Shown in pieces: positions 1-9,000 of a stretch of DNA of 49,660 nt. This stretch comes from an uncultured Clostridia bacterium (lineage in GTDB: Bacteria; Bacillota; Clostridia; Oscillospirales; Oscillospiraceae): positions 1-49,660 of the forward strand of contig CAMCKD010000004.1 of the NCBI GenBank assembly GCA_945875335.1, in the 5' to 3' direction. The position numbers and the translations under genes are program-made. Under the pieces are notes generated by a model. It was not told the DNA's origin, did no database searches, and saw nothing but the letters and a program-made list of their open reading frames with translations. Position 1 is the first letter of the stretch. Each line of letters opens with the position of its first letter.

Positions 1-57
1 CCTGGCGGGCGGCTGGTAGCCGCCCCTACGAATGGCGTGTATGATAAACAACAATTT
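1..57. repeat. Right half of a MITE-like inverted repeat cut by the window edge
   Basis: The first bases match the right arm of the element at 23043-23243: GGCGGGCGGCTGGTAGCC, then CGCCCCTACGAATGG, then the terminal AAACAACAATTT. The left arm lies outside the window. No coding capacity is seen, so it belongs to a dispersed non-coding family also present at 20679, 23043 and 29244. Confidence 0.75.
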
Positions 58-76
58 GCCATCATGGAATTTTGCC

Positions 77-778
77 TCAGTCCACCCGAACCATGCGGTA
101 GCCGATGCCGATGTGGGTTTGGATGTATTCGGGGGAGTCCGGGCTCTGTTCCAGCTTTTTGCGCAGGGTGGCCATAAAAACCCGCAGGGAGGCCACATCG
201 TTGTCCCAGCTTCGGCCCCAGATGTTCTGGGTGATGAAGGTGTGGGTCAGTACCTTGCCCACATTTTTGGACAGCAGGCACAGCAGCTTATACTCGATGG
301 GGGTCAGATGCAGCTCCTGCCCGTCCAGATACGCGCATCCGCCGGCATAGTCCACCCGCAGTTTTCCATTGACAAACACAGAGCTGGCTGCCAGCATTTC
401 CGCCGTCATATAGGACAGCCGCCTCTGGGTCACCCGCAGGCGGGCCAGCAGCTCCTCCACGGAAAAGGGTTTGGTCAGATAATCGTCCGCTCCCGCGTCC
501 AATGCTTCAATTTTATCGGTGTCCTCACTGCGGGCGCTGATGACAATGATGGGCAGATTGGACCAGGAGCGGATTTTTTGAATCACCTGCACGCCGTCCA
601 TATCCGGCAGTCCCAAATCCAGCAGCACAATGTCCGGGTTGTGGGAGGAGGCCTCCAAAATGGCAGCTTCTCCGTTTGCCGCTGACAGGAAGCGGTAGTC
701 GTTTGTTTTCAGGGTCGTGGTAATCAGATTTCGGACGGGAGCGTCATCCTCCACGACCAAGATCAGGGGTTTATTCAT
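77..778 (-). CDS. kdpE: KdpE-type OmpR-family response regulator
   Basis: A 233-aa response regulator that should receive phosphate from KdpD and bind DNA. The receiver domain (about 1-115) shows the acidic pair in VVEDDAPVR, the phospho-acceptor Asp in LLDLGLPDMDG and the conserved Lys in LTKPF. The C-terminal winged helix (about 130-230) has the OmpR/PhoB pattern with LTPIEYKLLCLL and GIGYRM. The start at 778 (MNKPLILVVEDD) is chosen because it overlaps the kdpD stop by 8 nt, typical of translational coupling; the frame stays open upstream only as shadow inside kdpD. No kdpFABC genes are present; the operon carries Ktr/Trk genes instead, so its target may be that system (inference). Confidence 0.93.
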   Translation of the reverse strand: MNKPLILVVEDDAPVRNLITTTLKTNDYRFLSAANGEAAILEASSHNPDIVLLDLGLPDMDGVQVIQKIRSWSNLPIIVISARSEDTDKIEALDAGADDYLTKPFSVEELLARLRVTQRRLSYMTAEMLAASSVFVNGKLRVDYAGGCAYLDGQELHLTPIEYKLLCLLSKNVGKVLTHTFITQNIWGRSWDNDVASLRVFMATLRKKLEQSPDSPEYIQTHIGIGYRMVRVD

Positions 779-3401
779 GCAGCTCAACCTCCCCGGCTGG
801 TAGTGTAAACGTAAATATGGCACCGCTCGGGTGGTTATCCGCCACCCAGATGGCTCCACCATGGGCGGTGACGATGGACTTGCACAGCGAAAGCCCCAGG
901 CCAAGGCTTCTGCGGCTGTCGGCGATTTTGTTCGCCCCGGTGTAAAACATCTCAAAGACACGGCCCTTTTGCTCGTCGGGAATCCCCGGGCCGTCGTCGG
1001 CGACGGAGACGATCACCTGCCCGTCCTTCTTCTCGGTGTAAATCTCAATCACGGAACCGGCGGGGGTATATTTGATGGCGTTGTTCACCAGATTGATGAG
1101 CACCTGCACCATCAGCTTGGCATCGATTCGGGCCAAAATCAGCTCCTGGGAGGCACTGACCCGGATGGTGTGCTCCTTGCTTTTCCGGCTGCAGTGCCGC
1201 AGGGCCTCCGTGATCACCTCGTCCATCAGCTCCACGGATTGGGTCAGATGCACCTGCCCGCCCTCAATTCTGGTCACCGCCAGCAGATTTTCCACCAGGT
1301 TGATCAGCCACATGGAGTCGTCATAGATATCCTGATAGGCCCGCATTTTTGCCTGGTCGTCCATTTTCTGATGGTTGGACAGCAGATTGTCCGCATTGCC
1401 GGAGATGGAGGTCAGGGGCGTGCGCAGGTCATGGGAGATGGCCCGCAAAAGATTTGCCCGAAGCTGCTCATTCCTGGCAAGAATGGCGGCTTCTTCTTTT
1501 TCCCGGGCGTTTTTGATGTTCTCCAGCGCCAGGGCGCACTCACCCAGAATGGACAGAAGCACGCTGTTTTCAAAGGAATCCAGGGGCACATCCGTCATGG
1601 AAATGCCCACAACGCCATAGACCTGCTGATTCACCCGAATGGCCAGATACAGGCATTTGGCGTGGGAAAAGGTGTCGGTGGTGGCTCCGGCGTGCTTGTT
1701 GTTCCGAAGCACCCACTGGGCAACGGCCTGTTCGCTTTCGCCGGTCAGCTCGCTGTGGTCGCTGTCCGGGGTCCGAAAAACATTGGGTTCTCCATCCGGC
1801 AGATAGACCACGAAATCCCGCCGCAGCAGCTTCAATAGCTGCCCAGCGGTGGCTTTGATGACGGCCCGCTCATCCGTTTCCTTTTGAAGGAGCTGGTTGG
1901 TTTCCAGCAGAATCTTGGTGCGGAAGGCGGCCCGGGCGGATTGCTTGGCGTTGTCCTTCAAGCGGGTGGCCAGAGAGCCGGTCAAAAGCGCCACCATGAA
2001 CATGATGAGGAAGGTCATCCAGTAGTTGGGGTCATGGAAATGGAAGGTCAGCCGGGGCACCGTGAAGAAGAAATTGAACACCAACACGCTGACAACGGAG
2101 GCCGCTGCCGCAAAAATGCGGCTGGTGGTGATGACCGAGATCACCAGAACGCCGAAGATGTACAGCGAGACGATGTTGGTTTCGGAAAAGCCCAGGGTAT
2201 AAAACACATAGCCGATCAGTGTGGCCAGCAGCAGCACCAGAAGACTCTTGACGATATCCCCCAGTGATACCGCGCCGACGTGGCGCACTTTGCTTGGCCG
2301 CTCCTGGTAGGTGTTTCCGGCATCCGGGATCACATGGATGTCCAGATTGGGGGCATCCGCAATCAGCCGCTCGGTCAAGGTGGGCTTGCTGAAAAGGCTC
2401 CTTCTGGTGACGGTGCTGCGGCCGATGACGATTTTGGAGACGCCGGAAAGCCGGGCAAATTCCGCGATCTGATAGGGCACATCGTCCCCATAGGTGGTCT
2501 CAACAGTGGCTCCCAGCTGCCGGGCCAGATGGATGTTCTCCCGGAGCCGGTTCCTGTCCGCATTTCCCATGGCGGAAAAATCGGGGGTCTCCACAAAGAG
2601 GGCGGTGAATCTTCCGCGGAATGCCCTTGCCATTCTGGCGGCGGTGCGGATGATTTTGGCGTTGGAAGGGGAGGAGGACAGGCAGACCAGGATATGCTCG
2701 TCGGTGTGATAGTCGCTCTGGCTTTGGAGCCTGGCGCTTTCCGTCAGCAGGTTCACCCGGTCGGCGCAGCGCCGCAGGGCAATTTCCCGCAGGGCAGTCA
2801 GGTTTTCCGCGGTGAAGAAATGGACGGGATCCTCCCGGCAGCTCTGCCGTTCCAGCAGCTCCGCCGGTTCAATGTCCACCAGCTCCACCTGATCCGCCCG
2901 GTCAAAGATGGAATCCGGGATGCGTTCCTGCACCGGCACCCCGGTGATGGAGGCGACGGTGTCGTTCAGGCTCTCAATGTGCTGGACATTCACCGTGGTG
3001 TAGACATCGATGCCCGCGCTTAGCAGCTCCTGCACATCCTGATAGCGCTTGGCGTGCCGGCTGCCCTCGGAGTTGGTATGAGCCAATTCGTCCACCAGAA
3101 TGAGCTGGGGCTTCCGTTTCAGGGCGGCGTCCAGGTCAAAATGGGCCCCTTGGGCTCCCGGGAGACGCTCCAAGCCATCCAGCAGCGCCATGGTTTGGGG
3201 CTCTGCGTGTGGGTTGAGATACCCAACCACCACATCCGTGCCCCGCTCCTTTGCCTGACGGGCCGCCAGCAGCATGGCATAGGTTTTGCCCACTCCCGGG
3301 GCGTAGCCAAAGAAGATTTTCAGCTTGCCCCGCCTTTCCTCTGGCGGTTCGCTCTGGATGGCGTTCAGAAGCGGCTGTGCTTCCTGTCTGGGTTTTCCCA
3401 T
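771..3401 (-). CDS. kdpD: KdpD-type osmosensitive K+ sensor histidine kinase
   Basis: An 876-aa membrane sensor kinase, close to the 894 aa of E. coli KdpD. The N-terminal KdpD domain has a Walker A motif GYAPGVGKT (about 32-40) and VDELAHTN, followed by a universal-stress-like domain. Four close membrane segments (about 385-480) follow, then a GAF-like region, the H-box ISHDLRTPLTSI (about 655), the N-box LVNNAIKYTP and the G-box DDGPGIPDEQKG. I chose the ATG at 3401 because GGGAGGA precedes it; the frame stays open to 3506, but that extension runs into repeat DNA and looks non-coding. It is fourth in the minus-strand ktrB-ktrA-small peptide-kdpD-kdpE series and overlaps kdpE. Confidence 0.94.
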   Translation of the reverse strand: MGKPRQEAQPLLNAIQSEPPEERRGKLKIFFGYAPGVGKTYAMLLAARQAKERGTDVVVGYLNPHAEPQTMALLDGLERLPGAQGAHFDLDAALKRKPQLILVDELAHTNSEGSRHAKRYQDVQELLSAGIDVYTTVNVQHIESLNDTVASITGVPVQERIPDSIFDRADQVELVDIEPAELLERQSCREDPVHFFTAENLTALREIALRRCADRVNLLTESARLQSQSDYHTDEHILVCLSSSPSNAKIIRTAARMARAFRGRFTALFVETPDFSAMGNADRNRLRENIHLARQLGATVETTYGDDVPYQIAEFARLSGVSKIVIGRSTVTRRSLFSKPTLTERLIADAPNLDIHVIPDAGNTYQERPSKVRHVGAVSLGDIVKSLLVLLLATLIGYVFYTLGFSETNIVSLYIFGVLVISVITTSRIFAAAASVVSVLVFNFFFTVPRLTFHFHDPNYWMTFLIMFMVALLTGSLATRLKDNAKQSARAAFRTKILLETNQLLQKETDERAVIKATAGQLLKLLRRDFVVYLPDGEPNVFRTPDSDHSELTGESEQAVAQWVLRNNKHAGATTDTFSHAKCLYLAIRVNQQVYGVVGISMTDVPLDSFENSVLLSILGECALALENIKNAREKEEAAILARNEQLRANLLRAISHDLRTPLTSISGNADNLLSNHQKMDDQAKMRAYQDIYDDSMWLINLVENLLAVTRIEGGQVHLTQSVELMDEVITEALRHCSRKSKEHTIRVSASQELILARIDAKLMVQVLINLVNNAIKYTPAGSVIEIYTEKKDGQVIVSVADDGPGIPDEQKGRVFEMFYTGANKIADSRRSLGLGLSLCKSIVTAHGGAIWVADNHPSGAIFTFTLPAGEVELHE

Positions 3402-3437
3402 GGCTGTTCCTCCCATGTGACGAAGACGATCTGGTAT

Positions 3438-3477
3438 GTGCTTATCGGGGAATTCATCAGAATTATGGTGCTTTAAC
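3438..3477. repeat. Short repeat arm shared with the element at 37207
   Basis: GTGCTTATCGG, then AATTCA, then TGGTGCTTTAAC recurs at 37207-37244 with few changes. It sits directly upstream of the chosen kdpD start, which is why the longer N-terminus was rejected. Confidence 0.55.
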
Positions 3478-3487
3478 ATAGTATCGC

Positions 3488-3607
3488 CATCGTAGGGCGG
3501 GGTCATGACCCCGCCGACCAGCTTCCGTTTTTTGCCCTGGTACCGTTCAACGAAAGTGCTTTCATCACGTTACGTTTCGGCGGGGTCATGACCCCGCCCT
3601 ACGATGG
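3488..3607. repeat. Intergenic inverted repeat with GGGGTCATGACCCC arms
   Basis: Two arms of about 30 bp, CCATCGTAGGGCGGGGTCAT and its complement, flank a core of about 60 bp. Each arm also contains its own palindrome GGCGGGGTCATGACCCCGCC. The same arm sequence occurs in the short element at 29244-29316. It lies between the 57-aa peptide gene and kdpD, so in RNA it could form a strong structure between the potassium genes and the sensor pair. Confidence 0.8.
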
Positions 3608-3658
3608 GTGCGATATCTGGTATACTCCCATTATATCATCGTTCATGATAAAATGCTA

Positions 3659-3832
3659 TCATTCTGTACGATCATCACCAGGAGGACAGTCATACTTCTT
3701 ATTTTCGTTCATCCCGTGAGAATCCAAGGCTTCTTCCTCCCGGCGATTCAGGGCAAAATCCAGCTTCTTCATCAGAAACCAGCCCAGGATGAACACAGCC
3801 GCCATGGACATGATCAATAACAAATCCTCCAT
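3659..3832 (-). CDS. 57-aa single-pass membrane peptide of the Ktr/Kdp operon
   Basis: A short gene starting MEDLLLIMSMAAVFILGWFL, 16 nt downstream of ktrA and on the same strand. One N-terminal membrane helix (about 3-22) is followed by a charged tail with NRREEE and a proline/aspartate-rich end. Spacing, strand and a plausible start context (GGTGACAGACAG before the ATG) support a real gene. Small one-helix proteins such as KdpF stabilise K+ transporters; a similar role here is inferred from position only, since no sequence match to KdpF is claimed. The stop falls just before the palindromic repeat. Confidence 0.7.
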   Translation of the reverse strand: MEDLLLIMSMAAVFILGWFLMKKLDFALNRREEEALDSHGMNENKKYDCPPGDDRTE

Positions 3833-3848
3833 CTGTCTGTCACCTGCC

Positions 3849-4496
3849 TTAGATATGGAAGCACTTCTGTAGATCCCGGTTTCTCCCCAGCACCAGCATG
3901 GTCTCGCCGGAAACCAGAACCATCTCCGGCGAGAGGGACAGCTCCAATTTGCCGTTCTTTTTCACGCCAATGATGTTGATGTTGTATTTTCTGCGGACAT
4001 CCAGCTGGCCGATGGAGCGCCCTGCCCAGTTTTCCGGCACCGGGATTTCAAACATGGCGTGGTCGCTGTCCAGCTCGATGTAGTCGAGAATGTGGTCGGC
4101 GCTGTAGCGGATGGCGGTCCACTTGGCAAGCTGCTTTTCCGGGTATACCACCTCGTCCGCGCCGTTGCGGAGCAGGAATTTTTCCTGCACATCTCTGGCC
4201 GCCCGGGATACCACCATTTTGGCACCCAGCTCCTTCAATAGGGAGGTGGTTTCCAGGGAGCTCTGAAAATCATTGCCGATTGTCACAATGCACACATCAA
4301 AATTGCGGATTCCCAGGGATTTCAAAAAGTCGGCGTTGGTACTGTCCCCGATCTGGGCATTGGTCACAAAGGGCAGCACAGCTTCCACCCGATCCTCTGC
4401 GTTGTCCACGGCCATCACCTGGTGGCCCAAATTGTTCAAATGCATGGCGACATGCTTGCCAAACCGGCCCAAGCCGATCAACAGAATGGATTTCAT
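3849..4496 (-). CDS. ktrA: KtrA/TrkA-type K+ channel regulatory subunit
   Basis: A 215-aa cytosolic gating subunit with one RCK unit, the KtrA architecture, unlike the doubled E. coli TrkA. The N-terminal Rossmann fold (about 1-135) opens with LLIGLGRFGKHVA (GxGxxG) and an acidic residue in MAVD after beta-2, consistent with nucleotide binding. The C-terminal TrkA_C domain (about 140-215) includes NINIIGVKKNG and MVLVSGETMLVLG. It starts 12 nt after the ktrB stop with AAAGGAG overlapping that stop, so the two are probably coupled. It should form an octameric ring on the membrane subunit encoded immediately upstream. Confidence 0.93.
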   Translation of the reverse strand: MKSILLIGLGRFGKHVAMHLNNLGHQVMAVDNAEDRVEAVLPFVTNAQIGDSTNADFLKSLGIRNFDVCIVTIGNDFQSSLETTSLLKELGAKMVVSRAARDVQEKFLLRNGADEVVYPEKQLAKWTAIRYSADHILDYIELDSDHAMFEIPVPENWAGRSIGQLDVRRKYNINIIGVKKNGKLELSLSPEMVLVSGETMLVLGRNRDLQKCFHI

Positions 4497-4508
4497 AAGC
4501 TTCTCCTT

Positions 4509-5843
4509 TCAACCAACGGTGACCTTTTCCCGGGGATATTTGGATACATTTTTCCGGGTGCCGGATAATGCCGCAAAAATCAGGGTCAGACCTCCCACCC
4601 GGCCGCAGAACATGAGCAAAATGAGAATCAGCCGGGATACGGTTCCCAGACCTGCCGTGATGCCCAAGGACAGGCCCACGGTGCCCACGGCGGAGGCCGC
4701 TTCAAACAGGCAGGTGAGCACCGGCAGCCCCTCCAGCATGCTGATGGCCAGTCCCCCAAAAAAGAACAGGGCCAAATACATCATCAGAATGGTGGCGGCG
4801 TTTTTGACCACGTCGTCATCCACCCGGCGGCCAAAGAAATGGGCGGATTCCTGACGGCGGAAGGTGGCGATGGCCGTGGCAAAGAGCACGGCGACGGTGG
4901 TGGTTTTCATGCCGCCTGCGGTGGAGCCGGGGCTGCCGCCAATGAGCATCAGCACCAGGGTGATGCACTGCCCGCCTTCGCTGAGGGAGGCCATGTCCAC
5001 CGTGTTGAAGCCAGCAGTCCTTGGGGTCACGGACTGAAACAGCGATGCCAGAACCCGCTGCGCCAGGGGAAGAGAGCGGAATTCGGAACAGAAGAAGAAA
5101 ATCGCCGGAACCGCCAGCAAAAAGGCCGTCGTTGTCAGAATGATTTTGCTCTGCATTCGGTATTGGCGAAAATGCAGGCGGTTGCTCTGAATGTCGTCCC
5201 AGGTGAGAAAACCGATGCCGCCGATGATGATGAGCAGCATGATGACCAGATTGATCACCGGCTGGGAAACGTAGATTGTCAGGGAGGAGGAGGGACTGCG
5301 CACACCCATCAGGTCGAAGCCAGCGTTGCAGAAAGCGGAGACGGAATGAAAAAGCGCCATCCATAGCCCCCTCGCCCCAAAATCCCGGCAGAAAACCGGC
5401 GCCATCACTGCGGCACCCAGCAGCTCGATGATCAGCGTGGTTTTGATGATGAAGCTGGTCAGTCGGACGATGCCCCCCACCTTTGGCGCGGAGATCGCCT
5501 CCTGCATGGTGCTGCGCTGCATCAGAGAGATTTTCCGCCCGGAGATCATGGCGAAGGCCGCTGCCACCGTGATGACGCCCATGCCGCCAATCTGAATGAG
5601 TATTAAAATCACAAGCTGACCAAAGGAGGACCAGTAGGCGGCGGTATCATGCAGCACCAGCCCGGTCACACAAACGGCGGAGGTGGAGGTAAACAGCGCG
5701 TCCAAAAACGGCGCCCCGCCGCCGGACTGCCTGGAAAATGGCAGCATCAGCAAAAAAGTTCCAAAGAGAATCACGCCGAAAAAACCCAGAATGATCACCT
5801 GAAAGGAAGTCAGCTTCTTTTTCTGCAGCGAAAACCCGCCCAT
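4509..5843 (-). CDS. ktrB: TrkH/KtrB-type potassium uptake membrane subunit
   Basis: A 444-aa K+ translocating subunit, the usual KtrB length. All four pore loops of the superfamily are readable, each with its filter glycine: SAVCVTGL, SAFCNAGF, TPRTAGF and SAVGTVGL. Hydrophobic helices flank each loop. The start at 5843 has AAAGGAGG upstream. It is the first gene of the minus-strand operon running to kdpE at 77. K+ uptake driven by membrane potential or Na+ is known for the family; the coupling ion cannot be told here. Confidence 0.94.
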   Translation of the reverse strand: MGGFSLQKKKLTSFQVIILGFFGVILFGTFLLMLPFSRQSGGGAPFLDALFTSTSAVCVTGLVLHDTAAYWSSFGQLVILILIQIGGMGVITVAAAFAMISGRKISLMQRSTMQEAISAPKVGGIVRLTSFIIKTTLIIELLGAAVMAPVFCRDFGARGLWMALFHSVSAFCNAGFDLMGVRSPSSSLTIYVSQPVINLVIMLLIIIGGIGFLTWDDIQSNRLHFRQYRMQSKIILTTTAFLLAVPAIFFFCSEFRSLPLAQRVLASLFQSVTPRTAGFNTVDMASLSEGGQCITLVLMLIGGSPGSTAGGMKTTTVAVLFATAIATFRRQESAHFFGRRVDDDVVKNAATILMMYLALFFFGGLAISMLEGLPVLTCLFEAASAVGTVGLSLGITAGLGTVSRLILILLMFCGRVGGLTLIFAALSGTRKNVSKYPREKVTVG

Positions 5844-6028
5844 CGGTATCCTCCTTTATGCCCCTTTATTTGGCCTTTATCATACCCCAGATGTGGTAAA
5901 GAGGGTAAAAGAGTATCCCATGCCGCGTTAAGGCTTTATAAAGATGCCAGGAAAAAGAGCGGGAGCTATGATACAATTTTGTCAGTCACCATCCTTTCCG
6001 AGGGCCTTCCTGCCTCCTGATCAGTCTC

Positions 6029-9000
6029 ATGACACTTATCCCCCTTCCGCGGGCACTGCGGCTGTATGCGCTTCAGCCTGGATGCCTCTGTTGGTCAGCC
6101 CAATTCCATCCAGCGCTGAGCCCCATCCTCCCCATTTTTGGGGAGGATTTTGCAGTTTCGTCCCAGAAAGAATTCGTCCCTTACCTCTGGATGGTGCAGG
6201 ATGTGCTGCCCGAGAAGCTCAGCGCTACTGTGAACGGGGAAGCGGTGGAGCTGACCCTGGGCGGCTGGAGCTGCCCGGATTATCCCGCCGCCGGCTGCTA
6301 TCAGGGCACCTATACCTTCACCACCACCCTGCCCGAGGGCTATGAGCTGGGGGAGGATGTGGCTGCCCTGGAGATTCCCGTGATCTTCACCGACGGCTCC
6401 ACGCCGTGGAGCGGCGAAGACGGGAGAAAGTCCAATGTGACCTACATAGGCGCAGAAGGAGCCTCCCAGACCTGCGAAGTGGCCACCATTGTCACTTCGG
6501 AGGATGATGAGTGGAGCGAAGGCTGGTATGTGGTCAGCGGTGAGGTTACCATCGAAGCAATCACCGTCAGCGGCTCTGTCAGCCTGATTCTGGAGACCGG
6601 CAGCAGCCTCACGGTGAATAGCCTCACGATGATTGACGGCACTCTGGAAGTCTACGGCCAGGAAAAGAATTCCGGCACCTTGACCATCAAGGGCGGGATG
6701 GAGCTCCTGAGTGCGCCCATCACGGTTGTCAGCGGGGCGGTCTGCGCCGAAATCACCCTTAAAGACACCATCACGTCTTCCAGCAACATCGCCATTCCCG
6801 CCGGAATGTCCGTGGATCTGAATATGAACGGTAAATCGATCGGATTCAATACTGGCTGCGGCTTCGAGCTGGGCGAGGACAGCAAGCTGGCGCTGTGGAA
6901 CGAAGATTGGACTGGAGCATTCTTCCTCTATGGCATCAAGGCAAATGTCCCCCTCAAGGAGATTGTGAAGGATGGGTTTGCTTTCTTTGATCACACTTCC
7001 GGTTCCGATGTTTTTATAACGACCATCTATTCCAACCCTGATACAAAGGAATATTCCGGCAAATTGAACGTATTCTTCCATGATCACGATTGGGATTATC
7101 AGCAGGTGGAAGGTGACGAGGAGCACCACAAAGCGATTTGCAAAGACTGTCTGACAGAGCGGTTTGAGACGCATGATCTCAGCGATCTAACCGCAAAAAA
7201 TTTTGACAACGACTACCACAATCTGGTATGTGAATGTGGGAAAATCATCAAAACAGAATCCCACGTCCTGGTTTCTCGCTACTATAGCGGTACCCAGCAT
7301 TTGGTTTATTGTGAGAGCAACTGCGGCTATGAGAGAAAACTGTCCGACCATGTCTACAACGAAAACGGGAAATGCGAATGTGGCGCGGTGCAGTCTTCCT
7401 ATCTGGGCACCGATGGGGCGATCCACACCGTGGGCTGCCTGGATTTCTGCGTGGAAAGTCGACTGTATGAGGGTAATTACTTCCATGCAAACTATAACGA
7501 CCAAATCTGGTACGTGGCTCGGGGAACGGACACGATCCCAGGTATTACCCTGCTGGGCGAGCCCTCCTATAATCTGATCCTGGCGGACGGCTGTGATGTC
7601 TCCGTCACCGATAGCGTGAATTGCCCAGCTATGACCATCTGGGGCCAGGAGAACGGCACTGGCAGGCTCACCGTGACGGATGCCAACAACACCGCGATCT
7701 ATGCCACCAGCAGCCTGACCATCAACGGCGGCACTGTGGTTGCCTCCGGCGCAAAAGCCTTCTCAGCGCTCCCGGCGATGGCCCAGGGGATGATGGCCTA
7801 TGTGGTGGATGGGGAGGCAGAAACGCCCGTCCTCCGTGCCTCGGCGGCTGACAGCTTTGGAAACGCGCAGAAGATGAAGGTAACCCGCTGCAATCAGAGC
7901 CATGATGGCTCCGGCGAGGTCGCCTATGAGTATGTGAATGAGAGCACCCACCGCCCGGTCTGCCCCTACTGCGCGGTCTCCCTGCCCGGGGAGAACCAGC
8001 CCCATTCCTTCACTGATGGCAGCTGTGCCTGCGGCGCGGTGGAGGAGAATGGACAGGGCGTGCTGATCACGACCCTCTCCGGAACTTATTCTGGCGTTAC
8101 TCTCACCGGCACCTATCTGGTTACCGGCCAAACCACATTTACGGACCGTGCCGAAGTTGCGGGGTCTGCCAAGCTGATCCTGGCAGATGGCTGCACCCTC
8201 ACTGCTGAGGTTGGCATCCATGTGGCCGTGGACAATACCCTGGAAATTGTGGGCCAGGCCGGACATACCGGGCGGCTCGTCACCACGGCCGATTCACAGG
8301 CGGATGCTCCCATCGGCGGCAATGCCGAGGAAGTCAGCGGCGCCATCACCATTGACGGCTGTTCTGTAGAGGCGGAGGGAGCCACTGACAGCGGCATCGG
8401 CGTGTCTATGAATAGCGCTCCCGGCAGCGTTACCATCCGCAATGCCGAGGTTATTACTACCAAACTGCCCGAGGATGCTTCCATCACCAACAGCATCATC
8501 CGCATGAGCGGCAATGCCACAGTCTATGGCAATGCCACCCTCCGGAGTACTCTTAATGTTTTTGATGAGAAATCGCTGACCGTTCCCGAGGGAGCCTCGC
8601 TGACGGTTCCTCAAAACGTAAGTGTCAATATCAGTGGCAGTTTGCAGGGCTCCGGCACCATCTATCTTCTCAGCAATGATTTCAACGCTAATACAAATAA
8701 CTCCACCGTTCGGATCTGGTGCCTCCTGGAGCTGGAGGACTGCACCGTTTCCGGCGAAGGCGTTCTGATCGCGCATCAGGGGAAGTATTTCTGCGAAGCG
8801 GGGAAGGAAATCACCCTGACCCCTAGTGAGGGAACCCAGGCCGACAGCTGGAAGGTCTCCTACAGTGTCACGAAAGAAGTCGGCGATGAGGAATGGGAGA
8901 CGGTGGTGACCACCAATTATTACCCCGGCAGCTTCACCATGCCCGCTCACCCTGTTTCCGTCAAGCCCCATATCCATACCTTCGAGTCCGGTGTCTGTAA

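Noticed and set aside
3402..3506. Longer N-terminus for KdpD
   Set aside because: The extension is encoded by repeat DNA (shared with 37207 and the 3488 element), while a good ribosome binding site lies before 3401.
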